Assembly (NCBI GenBank): GCA_016235445.1
Contig: JACRLB010000016.1
Coordinates: 35,770 to 99,769, forward strand
DNA: 64,000 bases
From: Chloroflexota bacterium
Lineage (GTDB): Bacteria > Chloroflexota > Anaerolineae > Anaerolineales > Villigracilaceae
Direction: 5' to 3'
A program made the position numbers and the translations under genes. Under the pieces are notes generated by a model. It did no database searches and was not told the DNA's origin. It worked only from the letters and a program-made list of their open reading frames with translations. Shown here piece by piece: positions 1-7,992 of the stretch (position 1 is the stretch's first letter; each line of letters opens with the position of its first letter).

Positions 1-1
1 G

Positions 2-184
2 AAGGAATCGAACGAAATGGGCATTGGCCCCATGGGCTTTGGCGGCAAGACCACCGTGTTGGATACAAAGATCGTTGGCCTCAGCCGTTTGCCCGCTTCC
101 TATTTTGTCTCTGTCTCATATATGTGCTGGGCGTATCGCCGCCGCAAGTTGACGGTGAAGGGCGGAGAGATCACTTACGATTGA
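2..184 (+). CDS. Class I fumarate hydratase alpha subunit, C-terminal end (partial)
   Basis: Only the last 60 codons are inside the window; the gene enters from the left. The frame reads 'GIGPMGFGGKTTVLD' followed by a Pro-Ala-Ser segment and a Cys-Trp-Ala-Tyr-Arg-Arg ending, the conserved end of the alpha (Fe-S) subunit of class I fumarases and L(+)-tartrate dehydratases. In the family this subunit carries the 4Fe-4S cluster that hydrates fumarate to malate in the TCA cycle. The next gene is the matching beta subunit 74 bases downstream, so the two form an operon. Too little is visible to separate fumarase from tartrate dehydratase by sequence; the complete beta subunit does not settle this either, but fumarase is the commoner assignment. 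Confidence 0.8.
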   Translation, partial: KESNEMGIGPMGFGGKTTVLDTKIVGLSRLPASYFVSVSYMCWAYRRRKLTVKGGEITYD

Positions 185-258
185 CGATTTGAGATTTGCG
201 ATTGGTGGTCGAGTAGCCCCGAAGGTTATCGAGACCCGTAATCCGTTAGGAGAGAAAC

Positions 259-885
259 ATGAAACAGATAACTACGCCAGTCAGTGATGAGGCCATTCGC
301 GATTTGAAAGTTGGCGATTCGGTTGCGCTTTCAGGCATGATGGTCACCGGGCGTGATGCCGCCCACAAGTGGATGATCGAGACCTTCATCAAAAAAACCC
401 GTCCGCCGCAGGGCGATGATTTGCAGGTGTACGAAGAATTGAAAAAACTATTGAACGGCTCTGTCATCTATCATTGCGGACCCGTGGTCAGCGGGCTGGA
501 TACGAAAGAGTATAAATTTATCGCCGCCGGGCCGACAACTTCCATCCGTGAAGAGCCGTATCAGGCGGATGTGATGAAGCATTTCAACGTCAAAGGGGTG
601 ATCGGCAAGGGCGGCATGGGCGCAAAGACGCTCAAAGGTTGTCAGGAAACTCCGGGCGTCTATTTCCACGCCATCGGCGGCGCGGCTTCCTTCCTCGCGC
701 AGACGGTGACAAAGGTGCATGGAGTCTTCAAATTGGATTTCGGCGTTCCCGAAGCCATGTGGGTCATCGAGGTCAAGGAATTCCCTGTCGTCGTGACGAT
801 GGACTCGCATGGGGGCAGTCAGCACACAGTTGTGGAAGAGGCGTCTAAAAAGGCGCTGGAAGGTCTGCTGGAAAAGCCATATTAA
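259..885 (+). CDS. Class I fumarate hydratase beta subunit
   Basis: The 208-residue product matches the small beta subunit of two-subunit class I fumarase (fumarate + water to malate, cytoplasmic, TCA cycle). Visible landmarks are 'LSGMMVTGRDAAH' near residue 26, 'YHCGPVV', 'AAGPTTSIREEPY' (substrate-binding GPTTS-x-R), 'VIGKGGMG' and 'HAIGGAASFLAQ'. The length is normal for a separate beta subunit. The ATG is preceded by GGAG at good spacing (aggagagaaac-ATG). It follows the alpha subunit and ends just before a strong intrinsic terminator, so the fumarase operon closes here. The alternative, L(+)-tartrate dehydratase beta subunit, uses the same fold and cannot be excluded. Confidence 0.88.
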   Translation: MKQITTPVSDEAIRDLKVGDSVALSGMMVTGRDAAHKWMIETFIKKTRPPQGDDLQVYEELKKLLNGSVIYHCGPVVSGLDTKEYKFIAAGPTTSIREEPYQADVMKHFNVKGVIGKGGMGAKTLKGCQETPGVYFHAIGGAASFLAQTVTKVHGVFKLDFGVPEAMWVIEVKEFPVVVTMDSHGGSQHTVVEEASKKALEGLLEKPY

Positions 886-891
886 TGGTTT

Positions 892-924
892 CGGGCGGGA
901 TGTAAAAATCCCGCCCGTTTTTTT
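892..924 (+). terminator. Intrinsic terminator after the fumarase operon
   Basis: A perfect 10-bp GC-rich stem (cgggcgggat / atcccgcccg) with a 6-nt loop is followed directly by seven T residues. It lies 6 bases after the fumarase beta stop codon. Confidence 0.92.
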
Positions 925-929
925 GTCAT

Positions 930-1046
930 TGGGAGTTGCCGTGATTAACCCTTTTGAGTACACGGAATTCACGGAGAAAAATCGGATTTAAAAAGTTTTT
1001 CCGTGCCCTCCGTATGATCCGTGTACAAGAATCACGGCAACTCCCA
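930..1046. repeat. Inverted-repeat element, 117 bp
   Basis: Arms of 17 perfect bases (tgggagttgccgtgatt at 930-946 and its reverse complement at 1030-1046) enclose further inverted segments (gtacacgga at 958-966 against tccgtgtac at 1018-1026). The interior holds 'cacggag'-type motifs. It carries no ORF. It is either a small non-autonomous palindromic element or a long hairpin upstream of the histidine kinase gene. Confidence 0.6.
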
Positions 1047-1100
1047 GAGAACCGTTTTTTTACTGGTTGTTTGAGACAGACATGATATATAATCATTTAC

Positions 1101-4073
1101 ATGCCTGATCGGTTTCATCGTTTATTCAGCAGTCCGATCTTCGATAACGAAGAGAAAACCCGCCTCGCGCAAACACTGAATTCTTTTGGGTGGAGCGCAA
1201 TCGCCATTGTTTTTTCACTTATTTTGGCCCGCATATTGACCGGGGGATGGTTAAGTCGTTCGTCCATGCTCACCCTGCCGCTGGTGATTCTGATCATTGT
1301 CATCGTTCAGGTGATGCTGCGCAGGGGATATGTGCGCGAAGCCGGCCTGTTTTTAGTGGCTTCCACCTGGCTGGATATGACGTATCAAGCCTGGAACTCA
1401 GACGGCCTTCGGGATGTGGCGGCCATCGCCTACCTTGTGATCATCCTGCTTGCGGCCCTTTTGCTTGGCTGGCGGGAGGGGCTTTTCTTTGGCCTGCTTG
1501 GCATTACCATGCTTTGGTATTTTGCATTTGAGGAACAGCAGGGGATACGCATATTCCAGATGGATGATCCCTACAGTTATGCCCGCGACCTTACCGCGGT
1601 CTTTGTCCTCTCAGGCTTTCTCATCTATTTGTTGATCCATAGTCTAAACCGCTCGCTTCACGATGCCCGCCTCGAGTTAAAAGAACGCCTGCGGAGCGAA
1701 GAGAAATTACAAAGGCAGGCGGATTATCTCACGGCCTTGAATGAAACCGCGCTGGGGTTATTGAACCGCTCTGACCTGCGGCCTTTGCTCGAGTCCATTC
1801 TCACCCGCGCATGTGACCTGGTCAATACCGAACATGGCCTGATTGAGCTTGTCCTGCCGGATGACTCAGCGCTTCGGCAGGAGGTGGGCCAGGGTGTTTT
1901 TGCAAAATATAATGGAACGCTTACCCAAAGGAACCATGGGGTAACCGGTACTGTTTGGGCAAGCGGACAGTCGCTGGCTGTGACCGACTACACTACCTGG
2001 GAAAAAAGAATAGCCTTGTTTTCCGATGCCAACTTTTTCGCAGTGATGGGAGTCCCGCTTGAAGTGGGAAACACCGTCATCGGCGTGCTTGCCATTGCCC
2101 ATGTGAATAAGGGAAAACCCTTTACGCAGGAACAGATTCACCTTATGGAGCGGTTTGCCGCGCTCGCCTCGCTTGCCATTGATAATGCCCGCCTCTACGG
2201 GCAGGCGCAAAAGGAAATCAATGAACGCAAATCGGCGGAGCAGGCCTTGCGTTCCAGCGAGGAATTGTTCCGCAAGGTATTCAACAACAGCTACGTTGCC
2301 ATTGTGATCGTAACCCTGGAAGAGGGAAGGTTTTTGGAAGCCAATGAGGCATTTCGAGAACTGAGCGGCCTCCCGCTTGAACAGCTGTTGGGAAGAACCT
2401 CCGTGGAGTTGGATTTATGGGAGGATGCCCAGGCAAGGGGCAAATTTAAGCAGGATTTGCTGGAAAAAGGCTATTTGCAAAATGTGCCGGTTGAATTTAA
2501 AAGAAAAGACCAGCCCAACAAGACCTCCATTGCTTATTACGAATTGATCAACATCAAAGACCAGCGGTGTATTCTTTGCATGTTCTACGACATCTCAGAA
2601 AAAAGACAATCTGAGCGGGCGTTGAAGGAAAGCGAAGAACGCTTTCGTAAGGTCTTCCACGCCAGCCCGGTGGCGATCTGCATCACCACCATGGATGAAG
2701 GCCGCTTGCAGGATGCCAACGCCGCCTATTGGAATATGACCGGGTACAACCCCAAAACCTCCATTGGCAGGGCGGCGGAAGAACTGGAGATGTGGGATTC
2801 AAGCGAAGAACGCTGGCGGTTTGTGAACGAGCTAAAACAAAAACATTCCATCCTCAACCCCAATTACGAATTCGTCGAGTACAACACCCATAAACCCCGC
2901 CATGCCATCGCCTTCTACGAGTTGATCGAGATCGACGCCCTGCCCTGTGTCCTATCCATGTTCTATGATATTACCGAGCAAAGACAGGCGCAGGACGATC
3001 TGCAAAACGCTGAAGCCCGCAAGCGCGCCATCCTGCAATCCATTCCCGATATGATCTTTGAAGTTGCCAGAAACGGGACGTTTTTGGATTTCATGGCATC
3101 CGCCGAAATAGCCCCCTTAATGCCGCCTGCCGAATTCATTGGCAGGAATATCAAGGAACTCTTCCCGCCCATGATCGCCGAGCAAGCCATGTTTGCCATC
3201 GAACGAACCCTTGCCACCGAGCAAATACATGCTTTCGAATACGGCCTGCCGCCCGGCGAGGAGGTTCAGTTTTTCGAGGCGCGCGTAACGGCAGTCACCT
3301 CCGAATCGACCATTATCATGGTGCGCGATATCAGCCAGCGCAAGTGGGTGGAGACCGAACGCGAGAAACTCATCAATGAATTGGAAGAGAAAAACAGCGA
3401 ACTGGAACGCTTCACCTATACCGTTTCACATGACCTGAAATCCCCGCTCATCACCATCAAAGGCTTTCTTGGCTTTTTGGAACAGGATGCCGCCAGCGGA
3501 AACATCGTCCGCTTGAAGGCAGATACCCAGCGCATTGCCGATGCAACCGACAAAATGCAAACCCTGCTCAATGAACTGCTCGAACTCTCGCGCGTGGGAC
3601 GGTTGACAAACCCCTACCAGCTTGTTCCTTTTTCCGAGCTTGTCCTTGAAGCGCTGGAGATCGTGCATGGGCGCTTGCAGGAAAAAAACATCCAGGTAAA
3701 TGTTGATGAAAATCTCCCAACGGTGTATGGAGACCGCCAACGGCTGATCGAAGTGATGCAAAACCTGATTGATAATGCCGCAAAATTTATGGGGAACGTC
3801 CCCGCGCCCCGCATCGAGATCGGGTTCGACGGATACGAAAATAAATACCCCATTTTCTTCGTCCGTGATAACGGCGTGGGGGTCGACCCCATCCACCACG
3901 ATAGAATCTTCGGACTCTTCAACAAACTCGATGCCGCCTCCGAGGGCACCGGCATTGGGCTCACTCTCGTGAAGAGAATTGTCGAAGTACACGGAGGCAG
4001 GATATGGGTCAAGAGCGAAGCGGGAAGCGGCTCCACCTTCCTTTTCACGCTTCCTGCTGGACCTGAATCCTGA
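1101..4073 (+). CDS. Membrane-bound multi-sensor (GAF/PAS) histidine kinase
   Basis: The 990-residue protein starts with several hydrophobic helices (about residues 30-185) that anchor it in the membrane. A GAF domain follows (about 205-365), then three PAS-like domains (about 390-510, 517-640, 645-750). The kinase core has the phospho-acceptor in 'TVSHDLKSPL' (His777), the N box 'NLIDNAAKF', the G1 box 'DNGVGVD' and the G2 segment 'GTGIGLTLVKRI'. All boxes look intact, so it should be active. The second and third cytoplasmic repeats share the pattern 'FRKVF..S.VAI', which shows internal PAS duplication. There is no receiver domain and no response regulator gene beside it, so it is an orphan kinase that must phosphorylate a distant partner. 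The signal is unknown. Confidence 0.9.
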   Translation: MPDRFHRLFSSPIFDNEEKTRLAQTLNSFGWSAIAIVFSLILARILTGGWLSRSSMLTLPLVILIIVIVQVMLRRGYVREAGLFLVASTWLDMTYQAWNSDGLRDVAAIAYLVIILLAALLLGWREGLFFGLLGITMLWYFAFEEQQGIRIFQMDDPYSYARDLTAVFVLSGFLIYLLIHSLNRSLHDARLELKERLRSEEKLQRQADYLTALNETALGLLNRSDLRPLLESILTRACDLVNTEHGLIELVLPDDSALRQEVGQGVFAKYNGTLTQRNHGVTGTVWASGQSLAVTDYTTWEKRIALFSDANFFAVMGVPLEVGNTVIGVLAIAHVNKGKPFTQEQIHLMERFAALASLAIDNARLYGQAQKEINERKSAEQALRSSEELFRKVFNNSYVAIVIVTLEEGRFLEANEAFRELSGLPLEQLLGRTSVELDLWEDAQARGKFKQDLLEKGYLQNVPVEFKRKDQPNKTSIAYYELINIKDQRCILCMFYDISEKRQSERALKESEERFRKVFHASPVAICITTMDEGRLQDANAAYWNMTGYNPKTSIGRAAEELEMWDSSEERWRFVNELKQKHSILNPNYEFVEYNTHKPRHAIAFYELIEIDALPCVLSMFYDITEQRQAQDDLQNAEARKRAILQSIPDMIFEVARNGTFLDFMASAEIAPLMPPAEFIGRNIKELFPPMIAEQAMFAIERTLATEQIHAFEYGLPPGEEVQFFEARVTAVTSESTIIMVRDISQRKWVETEREKLINELEEKNSELERFTYTVSHDLKSPLITIKGFLGFLEQDAASGNIVRLKADTQRIADATDKMQTLLNELLELSRVGRLTNPYQLVPFSELVLEALEIVHGRLQEKNIQVNVDENLPTVYGDRQRLIEVMQNLIDNAAKFMGNVPAPRIEIGFDGYENKYPIFFVRDNGVGVDPIHHDRIFGLFNKLDAASEGTGIGLTLVKRIVEVHGGRIWVKSEAGSGSTFLFTLPAGPES

Positions 4074-4148
4074 TCCCGTTTCGTCATCATTCTTCACATC
4101 TGACTTGGGGTATACTTTCGGCAACCCATCATTAAGAGGAGACAATAC

Positions 4149-5054
4149 ATGAAACGAGCCGTGAGTATCAGCATTGGTTCATCCAAACGCGACAAGGCCG
4201 TGGAAGTGACCTTGCTTGGCGAAAAGGTCAGCATCGAGCGCATCGGCACAGATGGCGACATGGAAGCCGCCGCCCTAAAATACAAGGAACTCGACGGCAC
4301 AGTGGATGCCTTCGGCGTGGGCGGCGCAGATTTGGGCGCTATCGTCGATGGAAAATGGTATCCCCTGCATTCCGTGACACCCATAGTCCGATATGTAAAA
4401 AAGACCCCGCTGGTGGATGGCGGCGGATTAAAGAACACCCTCGAAAATAAAGCCCCCGCATTTTTAGATCAGAAAATTGGCGATTACATCAACTCGCGCG
4501 GACGCAAGGTGCTTGTCGCCGTGGGCGTTGACCGCTGGGGTCTCTCTCGGGCCTTTGCCGATGCCGGTTATGAAACCATCTTTGGCGACCTGATGTTTGG
4601 GCTGGATATTCCGATTGCCCTTCATAAGCTCAGCCAGCTTAAGACAGTGGCCGCATTGATGCTGCCAATTGCATTCCGCCTGCCCTTCGCGTGGATTTAT
4701 CCCACCGGCGAAAAGCAGGAAAAGCGCACACCCAAGTTTGGAAAATATTATGCGTGGGCAACCGTTATCGCAGGCGATTGCCATTACATCAAACGCTTTA
4801 TGCCCGATGACCTGACGGGAAAAGTAATCGTCACCAACACCACCACTCCCGAAGACGTGGCTCAATTCAAAAAAGCGGGCGTGAAATACCTCATCACAAC
4901 CACCCCCGTATTGGAAGGCCGCTCCTTCGGCACGAACATGATGGAAGCCGCACTCGTCGCCGTCTCCGGCAAGGGACGCCCCCTCACCTGGCCTGAATTA
5001 ACCGAACTGCTCGATAAACTCGGCTTTGGACCCCAATTGCAGGAACTCAACTAA
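4149..5054 (+). CDS. Conserved protein, quinate 5-dehydrogenase-like
   Basis: The 301-residue protein resembles a family that databases often label quinate 5-dehydrogenase. I recognise it mainly from its N-terminus 'ISIGSSKRDKAVEVTLLGE', the 'DAFGVGGADLG' segment and 'TPLVDGGGLKNTLE'. A Rossmann-like core is suggested by 'RKVLVAVGVDRWGLSRAFADAG' (about 117-138) and 'GKVIVTNTTTPEDVAQFKKAG'. No textbook GxGxxG dinucleotide motif is present, so the dehydrogenase activity is database tradition rather than something the sequence proves. An AAGAGGAG Shine-Dalgarno precedes the ATG. The following nucleotidyltransferase and PAP2 genes run the same way after a 156-bp repeat-rich gap and may be cotranscribed. 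Confidence 0.55.
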   Translation: MKRAVSISIGSSKRDKAVEVTLLGEKVSIERIGTDGDMEAAALKYKELDGTVDAFGVGGADLGAIVDGKWYPLHSVTPIVRYVKKTPLVDGGGLKNTLENKAPAFLDQKIGDYINSRGRKVLVAVGVDRWGLSRAFADAGYETIFGDLMFGLDIPIALHKLSQLKTVAALMLPIAFRLPFAWIYPTGEKQEKRTPKFGKYYAWATVIAGDCHYIKRFMPDDLTGKVIVTNTTTPEDVAQFKKAGVKYLITTTPVLEGRSFGTNMMEAALVAVSGKGRPLTWPELTELLDKLGFGPQLQELN

Positions 5055-5111
5055 CTGACGATTGACGACTGACGATTTACGACTGGCGATTTGTAATTGG
5101 CTTGATGGTGT

Positions 5112-5200
5112 AATCCAAAATCGCAAATCCAAAATCGCAAATCCAAATCGCAAATCAAAATCGTAAATCCAAAATCGCAAATCCAAAATCGTAAATCGCA
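5112..5200. repeat. Tandem array of a ~15-bp AT-rich unit
   Basis: Six to seven imperfect copies of 'aaatccaaaatcgc' stand head to tail between two genes. Similar words (gacgatttgagatttgcgattgg) occur after the fumarase alpha stop (182-206) and just upstream at 5055-5100, so this is a dispersed, expandable intergenic repeat of this genome. The array runs directly into the Shine-Dalgarno of the next gene. Confidence 0.75.
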
Positions 5201-5210
5201 AGGAGAATGT

Positions 5211-6041
5211 ATGGATGCCATCATAACTGCCGGCGGAATCCCCCAGCCCGGCGACCCGTTGTACGCCTATTCCAACGGCGATTCAAAAGCCTTGATCGAC
5301 GTGGCAGGCAAACCCATGGTGCAATGGATTTTGGATGCCCTCGGCGATTCCAAAAAAGTAGATAACGTCATCATCATCGGCCTTTCTTCGAAAAGCGGAC
5401 TCACCTGCAAAAAGCCCCTGCACTACATCTCCAACCAGGGACGCATGTTGGCGAACATCGTGACAGGCGTGAACAAAGCCGTTGAATTAAATAAAAAGAA
5501 TGAATACGTTCTCCTCGTCTCCTCCGACATCCCCGCCCTCAAAGCCGACATGGTGGATTGGCTGGTGAAAACCTGCATGGAAACAAAGGACGATCTCTAC
5601 TACGGCGTTTGCCCGCGCGAAGTGATGGAGGCGCGTTTTCCAACCTCGAAACGCACCTTCACCAAACTAAAAGACATGGAAGTATGCGGCGCAGATATTA
5701 ACGTCATCCACGTAAACCAAACCACACAACACCTCGATACCTGGGAGCAATTGATCGGCAACCGCAAGAGTCCCTTGCGCCAGGCCGCCGTCATTGGCTG
5801 GGACACCCTCTTTCAATTATTCACGCGCCAGTTTACCTTGCAGGGTCTGGTCGAACGCGCCTCAGAGAGAATCGGAATCAAAGGGCGGGTACTCATCTGG
5901 CCGCAGGCCGAACCATGCATGGATGTGGACAAACCCCATCAACTCGAAATCATGCGCGCAGACATGGCTCATCAACAGCACAAGCCCGCTAAAAAATCCG
6001 CGCCAAAAATAAAAGTCAAAACGAAGGCCAGAAAAAAATGA
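5211..6041 (+). CDS. MobA-like NTP transferase family protein
   Basis: The 276-residue protein has the nucleotidyltransferase start 'DAIITAGG' followed by 'SKALIDVAGKPMVQWILDAL', the nucleotide- and sugar-binding signature of GT-A fold NTP transferases, and 'VSSDIPALKADMVDWLV', which holds the metal-binding Asp. Such enzymes join a nucleotide to a sugar phosphate, a cofactor or a polar alcohol; the substrate cannot be read from the sequence. The C-terminus is a Lys-rich tail. Its stop overlaps the next start by four bases (ATGA) with a PAP2 phosphatase, which suggests a role in lipid or cell-envelope precursor metabolism. The start is supported by AAGGAG. Confidence 0.75.
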   Translation: MDAIITAGGIPQPGDPLYAYSNGDSKALIDVAGKPMVQWILDALGDSKKVDNVIIIGLSSKSGLTCKKPLHYISNQGRMLANIVTGVNKAVELNKKNEYVLLVSSDIPALKADMVDWLVKTCMETKDDLYYGVCPREVMEARFPTSKRTFTKLKDMEVCGADINVIHVNQTTQHLDTWEQLIGNRKSPLRQAAVIGWDTLFQLFTRQFTLQGLVERASERIGIKGRVLIWPQAEPCMDVDKPHQLEIMRADMAHQQHKPAKKSAPKIKVKTKARKK

Positions 6042-6598
6042 GCCTTCGCTCCATCCTCGAACTCGATGCCCGACTCTCCAGTCAAATGCGTGTGGCTGAA
6101 AAGCCGGGCTTTTTGCGCAATATCGCCGCCCTCTTCGCCCACTCCGGCGACTCGTGGATCTGGGCCCCAGCCCTCATCACAGCCTGGTTCTTCAGCGACC
6201 CAGCCTGGAAGCAATGGGAAGTTGTCGAATTCTTCGGCATCCTTGGCCTCGCAGGCGTGGTGCTTGCGATTAAATTCCTCGTCCGCCGCGAAAGGCCCGC
6301 AGGCGAATGGGGCGGGATTTATCGCAACACCGACCCGCACTCCTTCCCATCAGGACACGCCGCCCGCTCCTTCCTGATCGCCGTTGTTGGAACGCTTCTC
6401 GCCCCGCCCTGGCTTGCCACTGCTCTCTGGCTTTGGGCCCCGCTGGTAGCTTTAGCCCGCGTCGCCATGGGCGTGCATTACCTCTCAGACATTATCGCAG
6501 GCGCAATTTTGGGAATCATCGTCGGCGTGGTCGGCTTGCAAATCTACCCCCCCATGGTGGCCTGGCTTGCCTCCATAATTGGTTTCCCGCTCTGGTAG
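6038..6598 (+). CDS. PAP2-superfamily membrane phosphatase
   Basis: The 186-residue integral membrane protein carries the three PAP2 signature motifs: 'KFLVRRERP' (KxxxxxxRP), 'PSGH' and 'ARVAMGVHYLSD' (the SRxxxGxHYxxD type, with Ala for Ser). These hold the catalytic His residues for hydrolysis of lipid phosphates such as phosphatidic acid or undecaprenyl diphosphate at the membrane. It is translationally coupled to the upstream nucleotidyltransferase through an ATGA overlap, so both probably act in one lipid-head-group or carrier-lipid step. A perfect hairpin follows. Confidence 0.88.
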   Translation: MSLRSILELDARLSSQMRVAEKPGFLRNIAALFAHSGDSWIWAPALITAWFFSDPAWKQWEVVEFFGILGLAGVVLAIKFLVRRERPAGEWGGIYRNTDPHSFPSGHAARSFLIAVVGTLLAPPWLATALWLWAPLVALARVAMGVHYLSDIIAGAILGIIVGVVGLQIYPPMVAWLASIIGFPLW

Positions 6599-6608
6599 CC
6601 AGAGCTTG

Positions 6609-6657
6609 AAATACAAAGAGATGGATTGCAAAATATGCAATCCATCTCTTTGTATTT
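6609..6657. terminator. Perfect 22-bp hairpin between convergent genes
   Basis: Two perfectly complementary 22-base arms (6609-6630 and 6636-6657) surround a 5-base loop. The element lies between a plus-strand gene ending at 6598 and a minus-strand gene ending at 6948, and could act as a bidirectional terminator. A good U-tract is lacking, so an mRNA-protecting hairpin or a repeat is also possible. Confidence 0.65.
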
Positions 6658-6947
6658 AACCGATGGTACGCAGTTTTTTCATTCACCTGACGTAGTCCCT
6701 AATCCCGCCGGAAATGTGGCGCAAGTCTCCGACTTGCGAGGCATGCCCCACGCGGAGTGCCGAAAAATATTCCACACCCTGACATCCCTTCGGGGTTGAA
6801 TCGCCTGTTTGCCAAAGTCTATAATTATTATGACCCCGAAGGGGTCATAAGGTCTTTTGCGCAACATCAGTTATTTAATTTCGCCAGCCTGCGAAAAGCG
6901 CGGTTAGCAGTCAACCATGCTTTTATTTTGAAGCAACCGTAGATGAC
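6658..6947. other. Gene-free stretch with two 'ccccgaagggg' palindromes
   Basis: No supported gene. It contains 'cccttcggggtt' near 6786-6798 and a perfect 10-bp stem with GAA loop (6828-6850, ttatgacccc/ggggtcataa). Both belong to the same palindrome family that recurs at 16371-16520. Confidence 0.6.
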
Positions 6948-7652
6948 TTAAATTGTAAATGGATTGAAATTTGTATCCCGGTCGTAATAATCTTCATTCT
7001 CTGCGCGTTTCAATGCGCCGACGAAGAAATAGGTGAGCGGCGTCATGCCCGCTTCGATCGCAACCTTGAAAAGATAGTTGGTGACGGTAAGCGTGAGGAA
7101 CAGACTCCATGGGAAGACGCCAAATGCCGAAGCGACGGCAACAAAGATGATCGAGTCAATGGCTTCCCCAACGAGCGTACTGCCGATGGTGCGCGACCAA
7201 AGCCAGCGGCCGTTTGTGAGCACCTTCATTTTGGCAAGGACAAACGAATTGAAAAATTCACCGAGCCAATAGCCTGACAGGCTTGCCAGTACGATCCCAC
7301 CGGCGCTCATGCCGCCGAGAATGGCTTGGTAGGCGCTGTCGCCCGCATATCCCTGCCAGGTGGCTTCGCCGGGCATGATGCCCACCAGCCACAAAACCAA
7401 TGCTGTGAGCGCCAGCCCGAAGAACCCCGTCCAGATCACCCGGCGCGAACGTTGATAGCCATACACTTCGGTGAGAATATCCCCAAAGACATAGCTGATG
7501 GGAAAAAGCAATGTGCCCGCGTCAAAAGCAAGTGGGATGCCGAAAAGGCTGACGCCCCAGTCCACGATCTTGGCCGAGGAGGCAATGTTGCTGACGATAA
7601 GTACAGCGACGAAAAACGCCATGATGATATCGAAATATTTATAAGAGCGCAT
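6948..7652 (-). CDS. Queuosine precursor transporter (YhhQ/VUT family)
   Basis: The 234-residue protein has six or more hydrophobic segments. Family landmarks are 'SNIASSAKIVDWG', 'AGTLLFPISYVFGDILTEVYGY', 'GYWLGEFFNSFVLAKMK' and 'RTIGSTLVGEAIDSIIF', typical of the DUF165/YhhQ family that imports queuosine precursors (preQ0/preQ1) for tRNA modification. The start is supported by AAAGG upstream of the ATG. I looked for a preQ1 riboswitch upstream and found none. It is convergent with the PAP2 gene and stands alone. Confidence 0.9.
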   Translation of the reverse strand: MRSYKYFDIIMAFFVAVLIVSNIASSAKIVDWGVSLFGIPLAFDAGTLLFPISYVFGDILTEVYGYQRSRRVIWTGFFGLALTALVLWLVGIMPGEATWQGYAGDSAYQAILGGMSAGGIVLASLSGYWLGEFFNSFVLAKMKVLTNGRWLWSRTIGSTLVGEAIDSIIFVAVASAFGVFPWSLFLTLTVTNYLFKVAIEAGMTPLTYFFVGALKRAENEDYYDRDTNFNPFTI

Positions 7653-7814
7653 GGGTAACCTTTCTGTTTTGGCAGTGGATGAAAAGTAAATGACAGTTCA
7701 CAACGCGAATTTTACGCCATTCACGATAAAAGATCGTTCTTGAAAATTGCCATCACTTACAAAGTAATCTCTGCCTTTGTTTTTTCATTAGACTTTATCG
7801 GTAATTAGAAAAAA

Positions 7815-7869
7815 CGTCCCGAAGGTTGTTGTCAGGCGTTCAAATTCCTCAAGAAAAACCTTCGGGACG
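7815..7869 (-). terminator. Hairpin with T-tract on the minus strand
   Basis: Arms cgtcccgaaggtt (7815-7827) and its complement (7857-7869) are followed on the minus strand by a run of T. The same arm sequence with one base changed recurs at 11964-12007, so this is a repeated hairpin family. Confidence 0.6.
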
Positions 7870-7925
7870 GTGCCTGTGTTTATTTCCGATAACGTCTATT
7901 GCACAGTTTTACCACATTGAATCAA

Positions 7926-7962
7926 AAAGGTGGCCGTCACTTTTAAAGTGACGGCCACCTTT
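7926..7962 (-). terminator. Terminator downstream of recF
   Basis: A nearly perfect 18-bp palindrome (aaaggtggccgtcacttt and its complement), followed on the minus strand by five T. It lies 31 bases beyond the recF stop codon. The symmetric flanks would also let it stop transcription from the other side. Confidence 0.85.
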
Positions 7963-7992
7963 GGGTTTGAATTGCCATGCTGTAAGCGTGGC

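Noticed and set aside
448-972. 174-residue minus-strand ORF over the fumarase beta gene
   Set aside because: Shadow of a well-supported gene; no family features.
3426-4145. 239-residue minus-strand ORF under the histidine kinase
   Set aside because: Opposite-strand shadow of conserved kinase motifs.
5112-5200. CRISPR array
   Set aside because: Units are ~15 bp without unique spacers and without cas genes; a simple tandem repeat.
6757-6942. 61-residue ORF in the PAP2-YhhQ gap
   Set aside because: Covers the palindromic repeats; no ribosome site or domain.
7653-7760. Possible preQ1 riboswitch upstream of the queuosine-precursor transporter
   Set aside because: No preQ1 aptamer pattern found on the minus strand upstream of the start.
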